From NCBI GenBank assembly GCA_036785705.1, contig JAWUZG010000959.1, positions 62,001 to 126,000 of the forward strand: a stretch of 64,000 bases of DNA, written 5' to 3'. Source of the stretch: Acanthornis magna. Taxonomy: Eukaryota > Chordata > Aves > Passeriformes > Acanthizidae. The notes under the pieces are model-generated. The model was not told the DNA's origin and searched no databases. It saw nothing but the letters and a program-made list of their open reading frames with translations. A program made the translations under genes and the position numbers. Positions 8,496 through 19,169 of this stretch are shown here, piece after piece (the stretch's first letter is position 1; the number at the start of each line of letters is the position of its first letter).

Positions 8496-10012
8496 ACTCC
8501 GGAGGCTGTGCAGTCACGTCGTATGTGTCCTTGATTTCCACAGTGGAAGCATTTCATGCGAGCTCCGGGGTTGGAGCGAGTGCTGACAGCTGCGGACGCT
8601 TGGAGAGGTGCAAGAGCGGCTAATACCTGAGTCTGAGTCGCCCTAGCTTGTTCTTGTAATCCCTCCCCTAACTGTTTTATGGCATCTACCAGGAACACGT
8701 GCCCGCCTTGCGGGGTGTTGGCAGCCTTTTCCAGAAGTTCAGCTACTGTCCACTCAGGGCCAAAACTCCCAAGCATGGTTCGAGTAAAGGAATTACCATT
8801 TTGTAAGATGCACTGTTTTAACATTGCACCCTTCATGTATTCTGGCATGCCAGCTTTATCAATAGCGGCAGCCACCTTGTCTACAAACTCACCTAATGAC
8901 TGTTCTCTCCCTTGCTTTATACCCATATACACCGGCACCCCACCAGGTTCCTTAATTCTGTCCATTGCCAACTTTGCGACTCTCATGGCTTCTCTGCACT
9001 TATCAGGGCCAATTAGCGCCTGAGCTTCTAAGCGTTGAAAAGGACCTGTTCCCAACAGCTCATCCAAGGTTAACCCTTCTAGGGGGTCCCCTGGGCCCCT
9101 TTGAATCATTACTGACCGTTCTGCTTCTGCCTGCCAGTGTGCGCCCCATAACAGATTCTGATGTTGGGTAAAAATTAGTCTAGCGATTCCCCTAATATCG
9201 GCTGGTAGGAGAACGTGGGAGTTGAACAAAAACTCCAACATTTGCTTAGCGGGTTCACTGGTCACTCCAAATTGACTAACTGTCGCCCGAAGTTGCGAGA
9301 GCAACTTCCAATCAAGGGCGGTGATGGTAGCCTGCAGTCCTCTGCCTGGGGCCGGCTGGTACATTACCGGGAAGGCCATGTTCTCAGAGGCCGCCTGTAT
9401 AAGCTGACTATCGCCTCTTTCTGCTCCTTCACGAGCCAACGCCGCCCATGCCTCCCTCCGTTCCCTTGCCATCGCTTCAGCAAGGTCAGACTCTGTCCCA
9501 GGGAGGGGCTCCTGGGTGCTCGATGAGCTAGAGCAGGGCTGGCTAGTGGGCTCCGGCGGAGCTAAGGGCATCGCAGGGGTCTGGCCTCCCCCAGCGCTAG
9601 TCGCAGGCGGTGGTAACTGTACTGTGGTCTGTACAGGAGGATTCGGAGCACTGCTGTCATAATCACAATTTTTTGTGTGTTCTGAATCGATACCTTCAGC
9701 TGCCCGCTTTTCCGCCTGATGTTTTAGAAGCTCATTGTGTACTACCTTCCACAGTTTACCCATCCTCTTAGCTGTCTTGTCATCATCTAACACACCTTCC
9801 CATAACTTATCACCAAGCTTTCTCCACTCGCTAAGTTCATGCACAGTATGTGGGTTAATAAAACAGCCTTTTTCCACGCCATAGGTTAAAAGGCCAGGCA
9901 AATCTTTCTTTAAGTCTAAGTCTTTAACCTGCCTTCTTTGGAGAAAAGCTGTAAATAAATCATATGCTGCTTGCCTATCCATACTCACGTCAGCGCTGTT
10001 GCAGCTCCCCAA
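8315..10012 (-). CDS. gag: gag polyprotein
   Basis: 565 codons begin MGSCNS, with glycine 2 available for myristoylation, as in matrix proteins. The middle contains a proline-rich spacer (residues about 120-165) and capsid sequence with a major homology region around IKQGREQSLGEFVDKV (roughly 360-380). The nucleocapsid end has two CCHC zinc knuckles, CFHCGNQGHIRRDC at 488-501 and CAKCRSDTHNTAAC at 508-521, both C-x2-C-x4-H-x4-C. A GGGAAAC slippery heptamer lies just after the second knuckle. The frame has no interruption. The product would assemble the capsid and package RNA. Confidence 0.95.
   Translation of the reverse strand: MGSCNSADVSMDRQAAYDLFTAFLQRRQVKDLDLKKDLPGLLTYGVEKGCFINPHTVHELSEWRKLGDKLWEGVLDDDKTAKRMGKLWKVVHNELLKHQAEKRAAEGIDSEHTKNCDYDSSAPNPPVQTTVQLPPPATSAGGGQTPAMPLAPPEPTSQPCSSSSSTQEPLPGTESDLAEAMARERREAWAALAREGAERGDSQLIQAASENMAFPVMYQPAPGRGLQATITALDWKLLSQLRATVSQFGVTSEPAKQMLEFLFNSHVLLPADIRGIARLIFTQHQNLLWGAHWQAEAERSVMIQRGPGDPLEGLTLDELLGTGPFQRLEAQALIGPDKCREAMRVAKLAMDRIKEPGGVPVYMGIKQGREQSLGEFVDKVAAAIDKAGMPEYMKGAMLKQCILQNGNSFTRTMLGSFGPEWTVAELLEKAANTPQGGHVFLVDAIKQLGEGLQEQARATQTQVLAALAPLQASAAVSTRSNPGARMKCFHCGNQGHIRRDCTASGVWCAKCRSDTHNTAACRRRSGNPKASANRSSRATTQVAAATQLPSNQPPAGASDWTWQPQ
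8432..8438 (-). promoter_or_regulatory. gag-pro -1 frameshift heptamer GGGAAAC
   Basis: G GGA AAC is in the correct gag phase (codons 8437-8435 and 8434-8432). It matches the canonical slippery site used at betaretroviral gag-pro junctions. The -1 frame entered is the dUTPase-protease frame, which is open from here to 7638. Confidence 0.85.
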
Positions 10013-10176
10013 GGTCTCGGCAGCACGTATCAGCTGAGCTCACCGCTGTGATCACTCAGGGCACGGAGCAGCGTCCCTCTCGGCTCTTTTGCCGTCCCTC
10101 TGCTTGCAGGACCTGAACCCTACGCCGACCGACCGTGGCACGGTGATGTCTCAGCAGGGGCTCCACAGGCCCTCGG

Positions 10177-10196
10177 ATCATGTCTCGGGGTCACCA
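10177..10196 (-). other. Primer binding site, tRNA-Trp type
   Basis: Two bases inside the 5' LTR the proviral strand reads TGGTGACCCCGAGACATGAT. This resembles the tRNA-Trp primer site of avian leukosis viruses but has two extra bases in the middle, so pairing beyond the first 12 bases would need a bulge. Confidence 0.7.
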
Positions 10197-10198
10197 TT

Positions 10199-10577
10199 TG
10201 TCGGAGATCGGCGGGAGACAAACACCACCCGATGATGGTCAATAAGTCTCGATTTATTTCAGATCAGAAGGCTACATTTATCTAGTACATAATGAGGCTC
10301 ATACATATTGCAAAAGCAAAGCTCACGATTGGTTGTTGCGAGTTTCTGTTTGCCTGTTCTTTACGGTAAGTGCGGTGGCTAACAGTTCCCGATTCCCACA
10401 CTCCTTCTACATTCCTTTCACTGCTACATCTTATTTCTTACCAAACATCCATGTTCCAGGGTATCATGTTCTCGTCGATTGCTACATTTCAATGACACAG
10501 TTGATTGCTATATTCCAACTAACTTAACTGTCTCGTGCCCTTTACTTGTGAGCCACCCTTCGGCTAAGCTCTCCACA
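10199..10577 (-). repeat. 5' LTR of the provirus
   Basis: 379 bp, the partner of 3483-3861 with three substitutions. The gag ATG lies 187 nt downstream on the minus strand. It is bounded by the direct repeat CAGGTA at 10578-10583. Confidence 0.95.
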
Positions 10578-10583
10578 CAGGTA

Positions 10584-10744
10584 CATCTTGTACAGGGAGG
10601 GTTCCGGCTCGTCGTTCGCTCCACGGCATGTTTTCCATGTTTGATGAGTATGGGCAACTAGGATCCTATTTAACCGAGGTAAATTTCCTTTTCCCTTTAC
10701 TGCTGTGTCTGCTTCATATTTTTACCAGCCTGTTTAAGGCATCA
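10584..10744. mobile_element. Right half of the older solo LTR
   Basis: It continues the element that starts at 3099 and ends GGCATCA, the inverse of its TGATGCC start. A TATTTAA box-like motif lies near 10669. After it the sequence continues GCCTGAACCCC, matching the uninterrupted locus near 41095. Confidence 0.75.
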
Positions 10745-11760
10745 GCCTGAACCCCTTTCTGGCCATCCCGCCCCTCCAGCCCCCAGACACCCCCGACAGG
10801 GGCCCCGGCAATCCCAGGGATTCCCCCTCGCAGGGTCCCCACTCTGCAGTTCTGGGGGGTCTCCTCTTCCTGGGGTCCTGCTTAGCAAAGCCAAGGCTCC
10901 TGGGGGTCCCCAAAACCACTGTCCCCCCCTCCCCCACTGGTCCGCACATGGCCCCACGCAGAGCTTGGAGGGCCCAGCCTGGGCAGAGCCCAACCCCCAC
11001 CGCGGGGGGGACCCACATCCCCCCGCCCCCATTGGGGCTCTGCCTGCACCATCACCGGGACACCCCAAAAACACTTCCCGCGGACCCCCCGATGTCCCCC
11101 CTAGGGCCATTTGCAGCTCGGCTTTGGAGTCCCACAAACTCCAAACACTGCCCCCCAAAAAACCCCAAACCCAGCGACCCCCTGGATGTTTGGGGCGAGC
11201 TCCCCCTCCCCGCTCACCTGCGGGATGGGGCAGCGAGGGTCCAGGGGCGGCTGCAAATGCAGAGAGACCCAGACTGGTGGCTCCTTCCTCCTCGCTCTTT
11301 GTCCCTCCTCTTCCTCCTGCTCTTCCTCTTCCATCCCTTCTCCTCCTCCTCCTTCTCCGTCCTAATCCCACCTCCTTCTCCTCCTTCCCCCAATCCTCCT
11401 ACTTTCCATCTATTCCCACGCTCCTCCTTCCTCCGTCCTTCTCCTCCCTCCTCCTTCTCCTCCTCCACCATTCCCAAAGCCCTCGCAGCCCGCGGGAGGA
11501 GAGGGGATGGAGCTGGGACAGGTCGGGATGGGCAGCGCGGGGCTCTCGGCTGCTCCCAGCCCAGCACTGGGGGCAGGGGGGAAGCTGGCCCAGGCAAAAG
11601 GAGAGTGAAGCAGGGAAAATTGGGGGCTGCAGATCCAACCTGGGCCTTGGTGGGGAGCCTGGGCGGGGACTTGCAGCCCTTGGGGCTCCTCTGGGGAGCC
11701 TGGAGATCGGGAGGGGGGAAAGCAGAGAGGGGTGGGGGATCCCAGGAGTGGCAGCACTGG
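10745..11760 (-). other. ZNF first-exon cassette, copy 1
   Basis: One of eight copies of a module. In each, a purine-rich tract is followed by a short exon-like stretch ending in CAG|GTGAGCG and then GAGGGGGAGCTCGCCCCAAA. The donor here is on the minus strand, with exon end at 11218. In ZNF1, ZNF2 and ZNF3 the same donor lies upstream of the ATG exon, so I read it as a non-coding first exon plus intron start. Here it would serve the left-edge ZNF gene. The polypyrimidine run at 11280-11470 is part of the cassette. Confidence 0.55.
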
Positions 11761-13385
11761 GAGTGACTGGTTTGTCCTGGGGTAACTGGAATGTTACTGG
11801 AGCAACTGGGAGTGACTGGGCATGACCATGAGCACACTGAGGCAACTGGGATATACTGGGCGTGTCTGTAACCATACTGGGGGGGCTGGAACCACACTGG
11901 GAACAACCGGGACTATGCTGGGCAGAACTGGGACCACACTGGGGGCAACTGGGAGTGAGTGGGAGTGGCTGTGTCTACAATGAGGGCAACTGGGCATGAC
12001 TGGGACCATTCTGGGAGTGACTGGGATCATATGCGGAGTGACTGGAACTATAGTAGGGGCAACTGGATTCAAGTGGCATCACACTGGGAGGAACAGGGAA
12101 CAATAGGAACTGTGCTGGCGGCAACTGATATCCTGTTGGGATCAGAGTGGGAGCTGCTGGGCCCATGCTGGGGGAGACTGGGATCATACTGGATCATACT
12201 GGCAGCAACTGGGACTGCACTGAGGGTGACTGGGAGTGGCTGTGAGCAACTGGGATCAGGCTGGAAGCAACTGAGGGCAACTAGAAGTGACTGGGAACAT
12301 GCTGGGAGCAACTGGGATATACTGGGAGAGACTGAAACCATAGTGGGGTAAATGGGAGCAACTGGAACCACATTGGATGATAATGGGAGCAGCTGTGCCC
12401 ATGCTGGGATCATACTGGAATCCTACTGGGAATGACTGGGATCATACTGGGACTTACTGGAATAGTACTGGGAGTATCTGAGAATGACTGGGATCATACT
12501 GGAATCAGACTGGGAGTGACTGGAAAGGCGTTGGCTGTGACGGGAACCATACTGAAGGTGACTGGGAGCAATGGAGACCACGCCGGGAGCAAATGGGAGC
12601 ATATTTGGAGGAACTGCGAGTGACTGGATTCATACTGGGAGCAACTGGGCCCACCCTGGGAGTCACTCTTGGAATGACTGGGCTAACACTGGGGGTGACT
12701 GTAACCATACTGGGGGTGACTGGCTGCAACTGGGATCACTTTGGGGGCCACTGGCATCATACTAGGAGGGACTGGGATCATACTGGGATTATAGTGGATG
12801 TCAATGGACCCTGGCTGGGGCTTACTGGGAGCTACTAGGCGCATGCTGGGAGCCAGCTGGGGATACACTGGGAGCAACTGGGAATGACAGGGTGCATACT
12901 GCTGACAGCTGGGATCTACTGGCAGTGACTGGGATAATCCTGGGGGCAACTGAACCATGCTGAGGGAACTGGGAGTGCCTGGGAATGACTACTAGAGTGT
13001 TCAGGGCAACTGAGATATACTGGGAGTGCCTGAGACCATGCAGGTGGTGACTGGGACCATACTGGGAGTGACTGGGAATATGCTGGCAGGAACTGGGACC
13101 ATGCTGGGGGCAAGTGGGGGCAAGTGGGAGTGACTGGGGCCCTGCTGACAGACACTGGCATCATACTGGACTCATCCTGGGATCGTACTGGGAGTGACTG
13201 TGTCTGTGCTAGGGACAACTGGGAGAACTGGGAACACACTGGGCGAAAGAGAGAGGAACTGGGAGCAACTGGGACCATGCTGGGGGCAAATTGCATCATA
13301 ATAGGGAATGACTGGGAGTGACTGGGTTTGTCCTGGGAGTAACAGGGATCATACAGGGAGTGAGGGGAAGTGACCAGGGTCATAC
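11755..13385. repeat. CTGGGA minisatellite, block 2
   Basis: The same 10-11-bp units as block 1, in the same orientation. The interval 12890-13380 repeats the order of sub-blocks seen at 2480-2990 and at 40730-41070, so the arrays share higher-order structure and were copied as long blocks. Confidence 0.95.
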
Positions 13386-14195
13386 TGGGGTTCTCCCCTC
13401 TCTGGGGTCCCACTTAGCGAAGCTGGGGCTCCCGGGGGTCCCCAAAATCGGTGCTCCCCCCTCCCCCCCCGCTCCGCACATGGCGCCAGGCAGAGCTTGG
13501 AGGGCCCAGCCCAAGCAGAGCCCAACCCCCACCGCGGGGGGACCGGAATCCCCCCGCCCCCATCGGGGCTCTGCCCACACCATCACCGGGACCCCCCAAA
13601 AACACCTTCCAGGGACCCCCCCATGTCCCCCTGAGGGGCATTTCTGGCTCGACTTTGAAGACCCACAAACTCCAAACATCCTCCACGAAAAAACCACAAA
13701 CCCAGGAACCCTCCCAGATATTTGGGGCGAGATCCCCCTCCCTGCTCACCTGCGGGATAGGGCAGCGAGGGTCCGCAGGGGGGCTGGGAATTCAGAGAGA
13801 CCTGGACGGCACGGCTCCGGCCTGCTTCTCCCTTGTCCCTCCTGTTCCTCCCGCTCCTTCCCCTCTGGCTCTCCTCCTCCTCCTCCTACTCTTCCATCCC
13901 TTCTCCTCCTCCTCCTTCTCTGCCCTAATCCCACCTCCTTCTCCTCCTTCCCCATCTCTCTTCTCCTGCTTCTCCTCCTTACCTTGCTTCCCGTGCTCCT
14001 CTTTCCTCCCTCCTTCTGTTCCATCCCTCCTCCGCTGTTCCCCATAGCCCTCACAGGCCGTGGGAGGAGCGGGGATGGAGCCGGGACAGGTCAGGATGGG
14101 CAGCGCGGGGCTCTCAGCTGCTCCCAGCCTAGTGCTGGGGGCAGGGGGGAAGCCGGCCCGGGGAAAAGTAGAGGGAAACAGGGAAAATTGGGGGC
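13386..14195 (-). other. ZNF first-exon cassette, copy 2
   Basis: It is closely related to 10745-11760, with a minus-strand donor (exon end at 13750) and a polypyrimidine tract at 13825-14040. Cassette plus minisatellite therefore occurs twice in tandem upstream of the left-edge ZNF exon, which suggests a duplicated promoter and first exon. Confidence 0.5.
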
Positions 14196-14199
14196 TGCA

Positions 14200-14965
14200 G
14201 AGCATTTTGAGGTCATGGAATCTCTTGGCCCCAAGGCTCTCATGTCACACAGTGGGGCCTCCTAGGACCCAGGCAACTACAAGGAGGTTATGGAACCTCA
14301 TGAAAGTGAGGCTGAAATGGCAAACAGCGTCTACTCCTGGAGTGCAGGAGACCATTGTGAGGTTCTGGAACCCAATTGGACCAAGGCTCAAATGTGACAG
14401 AGAGGAGCCTCAGGGAAGCAAGAGACCATAGTAAGGTTTTGGAATCTCACAGAACTAAGGATCCATCTTGGCACAGAAGGGCCTCAAGGAACGCAGGAGC
14501 TGCTGTAAGGTGATGGAGACTCATGGAACTGAGGCTGCAGTGTGCCACAGTGGGGCCTCATGTAATACAGGAGACTGCATTGATGCTATGGAATCTCATG
14601 GAAGCAAAATGCTAAAGTGACACATCAGGAGCTTATGGAAGCTAAAAGCATCGTGAGGTGATGGAACTTGATGGAACCAAGGCTCCAGTGTGACACAGTG
14701 TGTCCTCGTGGAACAGAGGAGACCATTGTGAAGCTCTAGATTCTTATGGAACCAAGGCTCTACTGTAACAAAACAGGGCCTCATAGAACATGGGAGACCA
14801 TAGTTGGGTCATGGTAACTCAGGGAAGCAAAGCTCCAGTGTGTCACAGCAGGGCCTCATGGAATCCAGGAGAGCCTTGGGAGGCTATGGAACAATATGGC
14901 ACCAGGGCTCCACTGTGACCTGACGGAACCTCATGGAAGCAAGGGACCATTGTGACCCTACAGAA
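14200..14965. repeat. 74-bp minisatellite
   Basis: About ten imperfect copies of a 72-77-bp unit. Each contains a variant of GGAACCAAGGCTCCAGTGTG followed by ACACAG, GGGCCTCATGGAA and CAGGAGACCATTGTGAGG. Motif starts fall at about 14378, 14450, 14525, 14600, 14673, 14750, 14823 and 14899. It is unrelated in sequence to the CTGGGA arrays. Confidence 0.9.
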
Positions 14966-14969
14966 TCCC

Positions 14970-15790
14970 CATGGGCTGCAGGTGGATTTTGTGCTCTATC
15001 CTGGGGTGCAGGTGGACAAGAAGGCCTGAGGAAACATCCCAATTGTCTGGCTGTGCCACGGGTGTGGGGGAAATTTGGGAGGAACCCCTGCCCCGCCGAC
15101 CCCCCTCCTCCTCCTCTCAGCTGGGCATGGAGCTGCTGGGACATGGGGAGCGGTACTGCTGCTTCCCCCCTTCCCCCCACAGCCATGCACAAGTTTCGGG
15201 GCACTTGGAAGCCATGCTGGGGGTGTAGTTGGGCTGGCTTGGGGAGGGGCTGGGACAGTCTGGGCAGCTTTTTGGGGTGTCCCGGTGTCCACCCCCAACT
15301 ACAAAATCTTGAGCCTCCTCTGGCTCCCTAAATCATGCCCGCCCTCGACACTCACTCCCGTGCCCCCCAAAGCCCCAAGGGACCCTTTCGATTGTCACCG
15401 TCCCGAGTCCCCCTCAGTGCTGCAGCGGCTGCCAAAGGGGGCGGGGCCAGCAGGCCATTGGCCAATCCGGAGGCGGTGGGGAGGGGCGGGGCGGGAGGGG
15501 GCGGTGTCACGCAAGCGGCCCGAGAGCAGGGTGGGCTTGGTGTGGGGCCCGAGCGGGGTCGGGGGGCGAAGGGCGGGGCGGCCGAGCCGGAGCGCCAATG
15601 GCACTGCACACCTGAGGAGTCGCTGGGGCGGTTCCACAACGAGAGCGTGGCAGGGACAGGCACAGGCATGGGGGGCTGAGCAGGGTGTGGGGACAGAAGG
15701 GCTGATGGCACTGTGTGCACTGTGTCCCTGCGGCCTCTCCTCCAGACGCTGAGGGGGCAGGAGCTCCCACCCCTCACTGTCACCTTTCCC
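14970..15790. other. GC-rich promoter-like stretch, no gene recognised
   Basis: It contains several GC boxes (GGGGCGGGGC) and a CCATTGGCCAAT double CCAAT motif at about 15454, all within CpG-rich DNA at 15400-15680. Two intron-exon-like junctions (CTCTCAG|CTGGGCATGG and CCCCACAG|CCATGCAC) occur at 15120-15185. No protein family is recognisable. Confidence 0.4.
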
Positions 15791-15807
15791 TGTCCTTGAG
15801 GAAACAG

Positions 15808-16520
15808 GGTTCAGGCTGCTGAACGGCAGCACCGTGTGTGAGGGGAGAGTGCAGTTCCAGATGGACACGGGGAACCCTCTGTGCCTCCCGATGGGGCCTC
15901 TCGGACACCCACGTTCTCTGTGGCCACCTCAAGTGCTGGTTTGGCAGGTCCATTCCTGAATTTCGGGAGGGAAACCAGACCTGTCCGGAGGGACTCGTTC
16001 CACTGCGATGGGACTGAAGCCCACCCGGAGCAGTGCCCAGTGACTGCCCTGGGGCCTCACCCTGCTCCCACAGGAATGCTGCTGCTGTCCTTTGCTCAGC
16101 TGAGTGTTGGGAAAATTCCACCCCACCCACAGGGGCTGCCCAAGAGCCCCCAGCAGCAGCAGCCAGGGACTCCCCAGGGCAGTGACATCTCTGCTGTCCC
16201 CAGGCCCTGCTGTCTCCGTATCCCAGCCTGGACAGAGCCCGTGTGTGTGTGCCCGTGGGTCTGTGCTGCAGGAGACACCTGCAGCACTTGTGACCTGCAC
16301 AGCAGAGCAGCTGCAGAGGGAACAGGATGGGGACACTTGTGTTCTCCCTGGGGCTGTGGGGGAATCTGCAGGTGTGTGGTGGCTGCCAAGGTCCCTTTCC
16401 CTGTTGGAGCTGCTCTGGCTATGCTCAGCTGTGTCCATCTGGCTTTCCTTGCAGGTGCTGGCATTTAGTGCTTTCCCTCTGGGGGTCTCCACCTTGGCTG
16501 ATCTGTGCCTTGCTGGGGCT
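15808..16520 (+). pseudogene. SRCR-domain exons, M130/CD163-like, copy 1
   Basis: The first exon-like block (15808-16099) reads FRLLNGSTVCEGRVQF at its start and RDSFHCDGTEAHPEQCPVTA at its end, with frameshifts between. These match the start and end of a scavenger receptor cysteine-rich domain. Its donor is mutated to CAG|CTGAGT, whereas copies 2 and 3 keep GTGAGT. A second block follows the CTGTCCCCAG acceptor at 16203 but is heavily degraded. Such receptors bind ligands at the leukocyte surface. This copy is a pseudogene fragment, paired with an OR14 end on the opposite strand. Confidence 0.7.
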
Positions 16521-16940
16521 CCAGTAACTGCCCAGCCCAGGCACACACAGGCCTGCAGATACTCTGCCTTGTCCAGGCAGCTCCAGATTCTTCTCCTGGA
16601 GCACATTCTGTGCCCTGTGCCATGTGGGACAGTCCTGGCTATGGACCTCAGTCACCTGTCACCATCTCCACTGTCAGCACACAACAGTTGCTTTGTCCAA
16701 ATCAAACTCTTGACCTTTAGCAGCTGCTGATGTCAGCACTTTCCCTCTGCACAATCCATGGAGCTACAGAGCCTTTTGGGGGCAAATTCTCTTGGTTCAA
16801 ATCGACATGAGCTTGGATAAAGAGCCAAACCGTCAGTCAGTGCCCTGGGGAGATCCCACTTTATTGCCAAGATGTTCTGAGAGCAGCAGCTCTGGGCCCT
16901 GTCAGACACACTCTGAGGCTCCAGGTGGGACAGAGCTGCT

Positions 16941-17240
16941 TCATCCTTGGTACTCATAGGAATCTAAATATTTTTCTAGGGAAATAATAAACACAAATAA
17001 CAATAGAGCTAGTGATACTGAAATCAGTTTTCTAATGGAATCCTTGAGCTCCCGGTTCCTCAGGCTGTAGGGGAGGGGGTTCAGTGCTGGAGGCACCACT
17101 GAGTGCAGAAGTGCCACCAGCAGATCCAGGGATGGGGAGGAGATGCAGGAGGGCTTCAGATGGGCAAACACAGCAGTGCTGACAAACAGGGACACCACGG
17201 CCATGGGAAGGAGGCACATGCTGGGCAGGTACAAAGGGGC
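16941..17240 (-). pseudogene. OR14-like olfactory receptor, C-terminal fragment, copy 1
   Basis: A frame of about 97 codons covers transmembrane helices 6 and 7: MAVVSLFVSTAVFAHLKP, then SSPSLDLLVALLHSVVPPAL and the conserved NPLPYSLRNRELKD. The tail ends EYQG. Upstream of about 17240 the similarity stops abruptly and the DNA is the unidentified duplicated segment, so five helices are missing. It matches the avian OR14 (gamma-c) clade by motif. It cannot encode a receptor. Confidence 0.8.
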
Positions 17241-17244
17241 TCCC

Positions 17245-18400
17245 CCACAGCCACTGCAGAGCCCTGGTGGGACACCTCGGGTGCTGCAAGGGCAGCCAGG
17301 GGTGGCAGCAACTCCTCAGGAAGGCAGGGAGGAGGGTGAGGAGCTGGACAGGAGCTCTGAGCAAAGGCAAGGCTGCTGTGCACAGAGCCTTTCCTTGGAG
17401 GAAGCCTCATGCTCACAGGTCCTCAAGAACACAGGGATTGCCACCCCACAGTGTGCTGGGAGGGCAGAAGGGCTGGGCACAAAGCAACCCAGGAGAGCCC
17501 AGGGGGGCAATGGGGACAATACCTGGACAGGGATGGTGGAGGGGTTTACAAGGACTCCTTTCCTACAGACAAGGTGCATGCGAAACAGCCACTGGATGTG
17601 GGCAAATGAATTAATTAGATTAATTTGGTCTCTTGGGGGAAGCGGACATTGGTGGCTCCCTTGGGCACAGTGACCATGAAGCAGCTGAGTTGAAAGTCTC
17701 TGTTGACAGGAGGGAAAGAGCCACCAAACCTTCAACCCTGGGCATGAGGAGAGCAGATGCAGCAGCTCAGGGAACTACCAGTGGGTAATGTCCCCTGGGA
17801 AAACACTTTGGAAGGTGCTGGGGTCACTCTTGAAGCACCACTCCCTAAGGGCACAGGAACAGGCAATTGCGATGGTCAGAAGTGAAGCAGGTGAGGGTGG
17901 GCAGAGGTCAGGGCAGGGCTGGCAATGGCAGGGCAGAGCCAGGGAGGCAGCGAGATGGGAGTGTGCAGCCTGCAGGGACACAGCAGCAGCTGTGGGACAG
18001 CACAGGACAAGCTGTGCTGGACATGGCCAAGGGCCCTGGCCAGGCTGGCAGTGCCCAGGAGAAGCCAAGTCTTGGTGACCTGGGCCACAGCAGCTTCTGT
18101 GCCACCAAGGGCTGTGAGGAGACACCTTGTCCTGAGGCCCTGGGGCCTCCTGGCACAGCCCCAGCAAGGCTGGGCACTGTCACCCCCTTGTCCTGCCCTC
18201 AGCATCCTCCCCACATCCCAGTGGCCCAGCAGAGCCCTGAGCAAGGCAGGAGGGACAGGATGTGTCTTCCCCGGGGCTGAGGCTCAGGCCTTGGCCTTTC
18301 TGCTGCCTCCAATGAGCCCACGCTTGCTTGTTTATCTTCCTCATTCTATATTTGCAAGATGATTGCCCTCTATTTTTTTTTTCCCCAGTTGAAAAATGCC
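17245..18400. repeat. Unidentified duplicated segment, copy 1
   Basis: About 1.1 kb, nearly collinear with 55280-56440 in the same orientation, continuing from the OR14 fragment toward the MHC leader unit. No domain, LTR end or long credible frame is visible. The similarity shows that 15.8-20.9 kb and 54.5-58.7 kb are direct copies. Confidence 0.75.
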
Positions 18401-18651
18401 CTTTAGAATGAACAGTTCCAGGCGGCTGTGTTGGGGTTGAGCCTCTTGCCCTCCATCGGGTGGGTCCCAGCCCCCTCCCACTCCCTTTGGGGGTCCCACT
18501 GTCCGCTTTTCCTGCTCTCTCTGACTCTCCCATCATCCCCCCAATTCCCAGCCTCACCTCTCTTGTTTTGGCGTGGTTTGGGGGGGTTCCACTCACATTT
18601 CCCCCCTCTTCTCCTTTTTCCCACCACTCCTCTCCCTTCCTTCCCGATCAC

Positions 18652-18735
18652 CCCAGAGCTCCCTGCCCACGGCCGGGAGGACCCCAGCACCACCAGTGCC
18701 ACCAGGACGGCCCCAGATGCCCCCACACGGCCCAT
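18652..18735 (-). pseudogene. MHC class II beta leader exon, copy A
   Basis: It reads MGRVGASGAVLVALVVLGSS, matching the leader of chicken class II beta, which has AAGAVLVALLALGARPAAG. The hydrophobic core is intact. The donor region is GGGGTGATC, where copies B and C keep GTGAGC. It lies in a CpG-rich block with no visible S-X-Y promoter module. No beta-1 exon follows, so it is an orphan exon in the outer end of the left palindrome arm. Confidence 0.75.
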
Positions 18736-19169
18736 GCCCAGCGCCGGCCAGGTGCCCACAGCCCCAAAGCAGCCGCGCTCTGCCCTGGGGGGTCCCCAAA
18801 GCGGCCCCGCCCCGCGCGGCACTGCGAGCACCAGGCCGGAGCAGTGCGGAGCGCGGGCGGGCGGCATCAGCCGTGCCCGGGCAGGGCCGGGCCCCGCGGG
18901 ACAGCTCCCCCCGCACTCGGCCCCAACGGGACAGCGCGGAGGGCCCGGCCTGGGCGACCCCCACCTCCCCCCTCCCAAAATTCCGTGCCCGGGGGCGCTG
19001 GGGGCGAGAGGGACGCAGGTGTCGTCCAGAGGTGCCAGAGCCACGTGTCCCCCGCTGCCAGTGCCATCCCCGGAAGGATTAGGGGTACCCCCAAACTCCC
19101 TCAGAGGTGGCGGATACCCCGCAAGCGGCTAAGAAGTGGGGTCCCCCCCGGTTTCAACACCCTGAATCT

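Larger units (their letters stand above)
3483..10577 (-). mobile_element. Betaretrovirus-like endogenous provirus
   Basis: A nearly complete minus-strand provirus with two 379-bp LTRs that differ at 3 positions. It is flanked by the 6-bp target duplication CAGGTA (3477-3482 and 10578-10583). Order in its own sense: LTR, Trp-type primer site, gag, dUTPase-protease, pol, an unrecognised ORF, a shortened env, polypurine tract, LTR. The dUTPase fused to protease and the two -1 frameshift junctions are typical of betaretroviruses. Low LTR divergence (about 0.8%) and open gag, pro and pol frames indicate a recent insertion. Env is truncated, so it is not a complete virus. It lies inside an older solo LTR. 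Confidence 0.95.

Noticed and set aside
15454..15470. CCATTGGCCAAT as part of an MHC promoter
   Set aside because: The surrounding GC boxes fit a generic CpG-island promoter. No X box, ISRE or leader exon is present.
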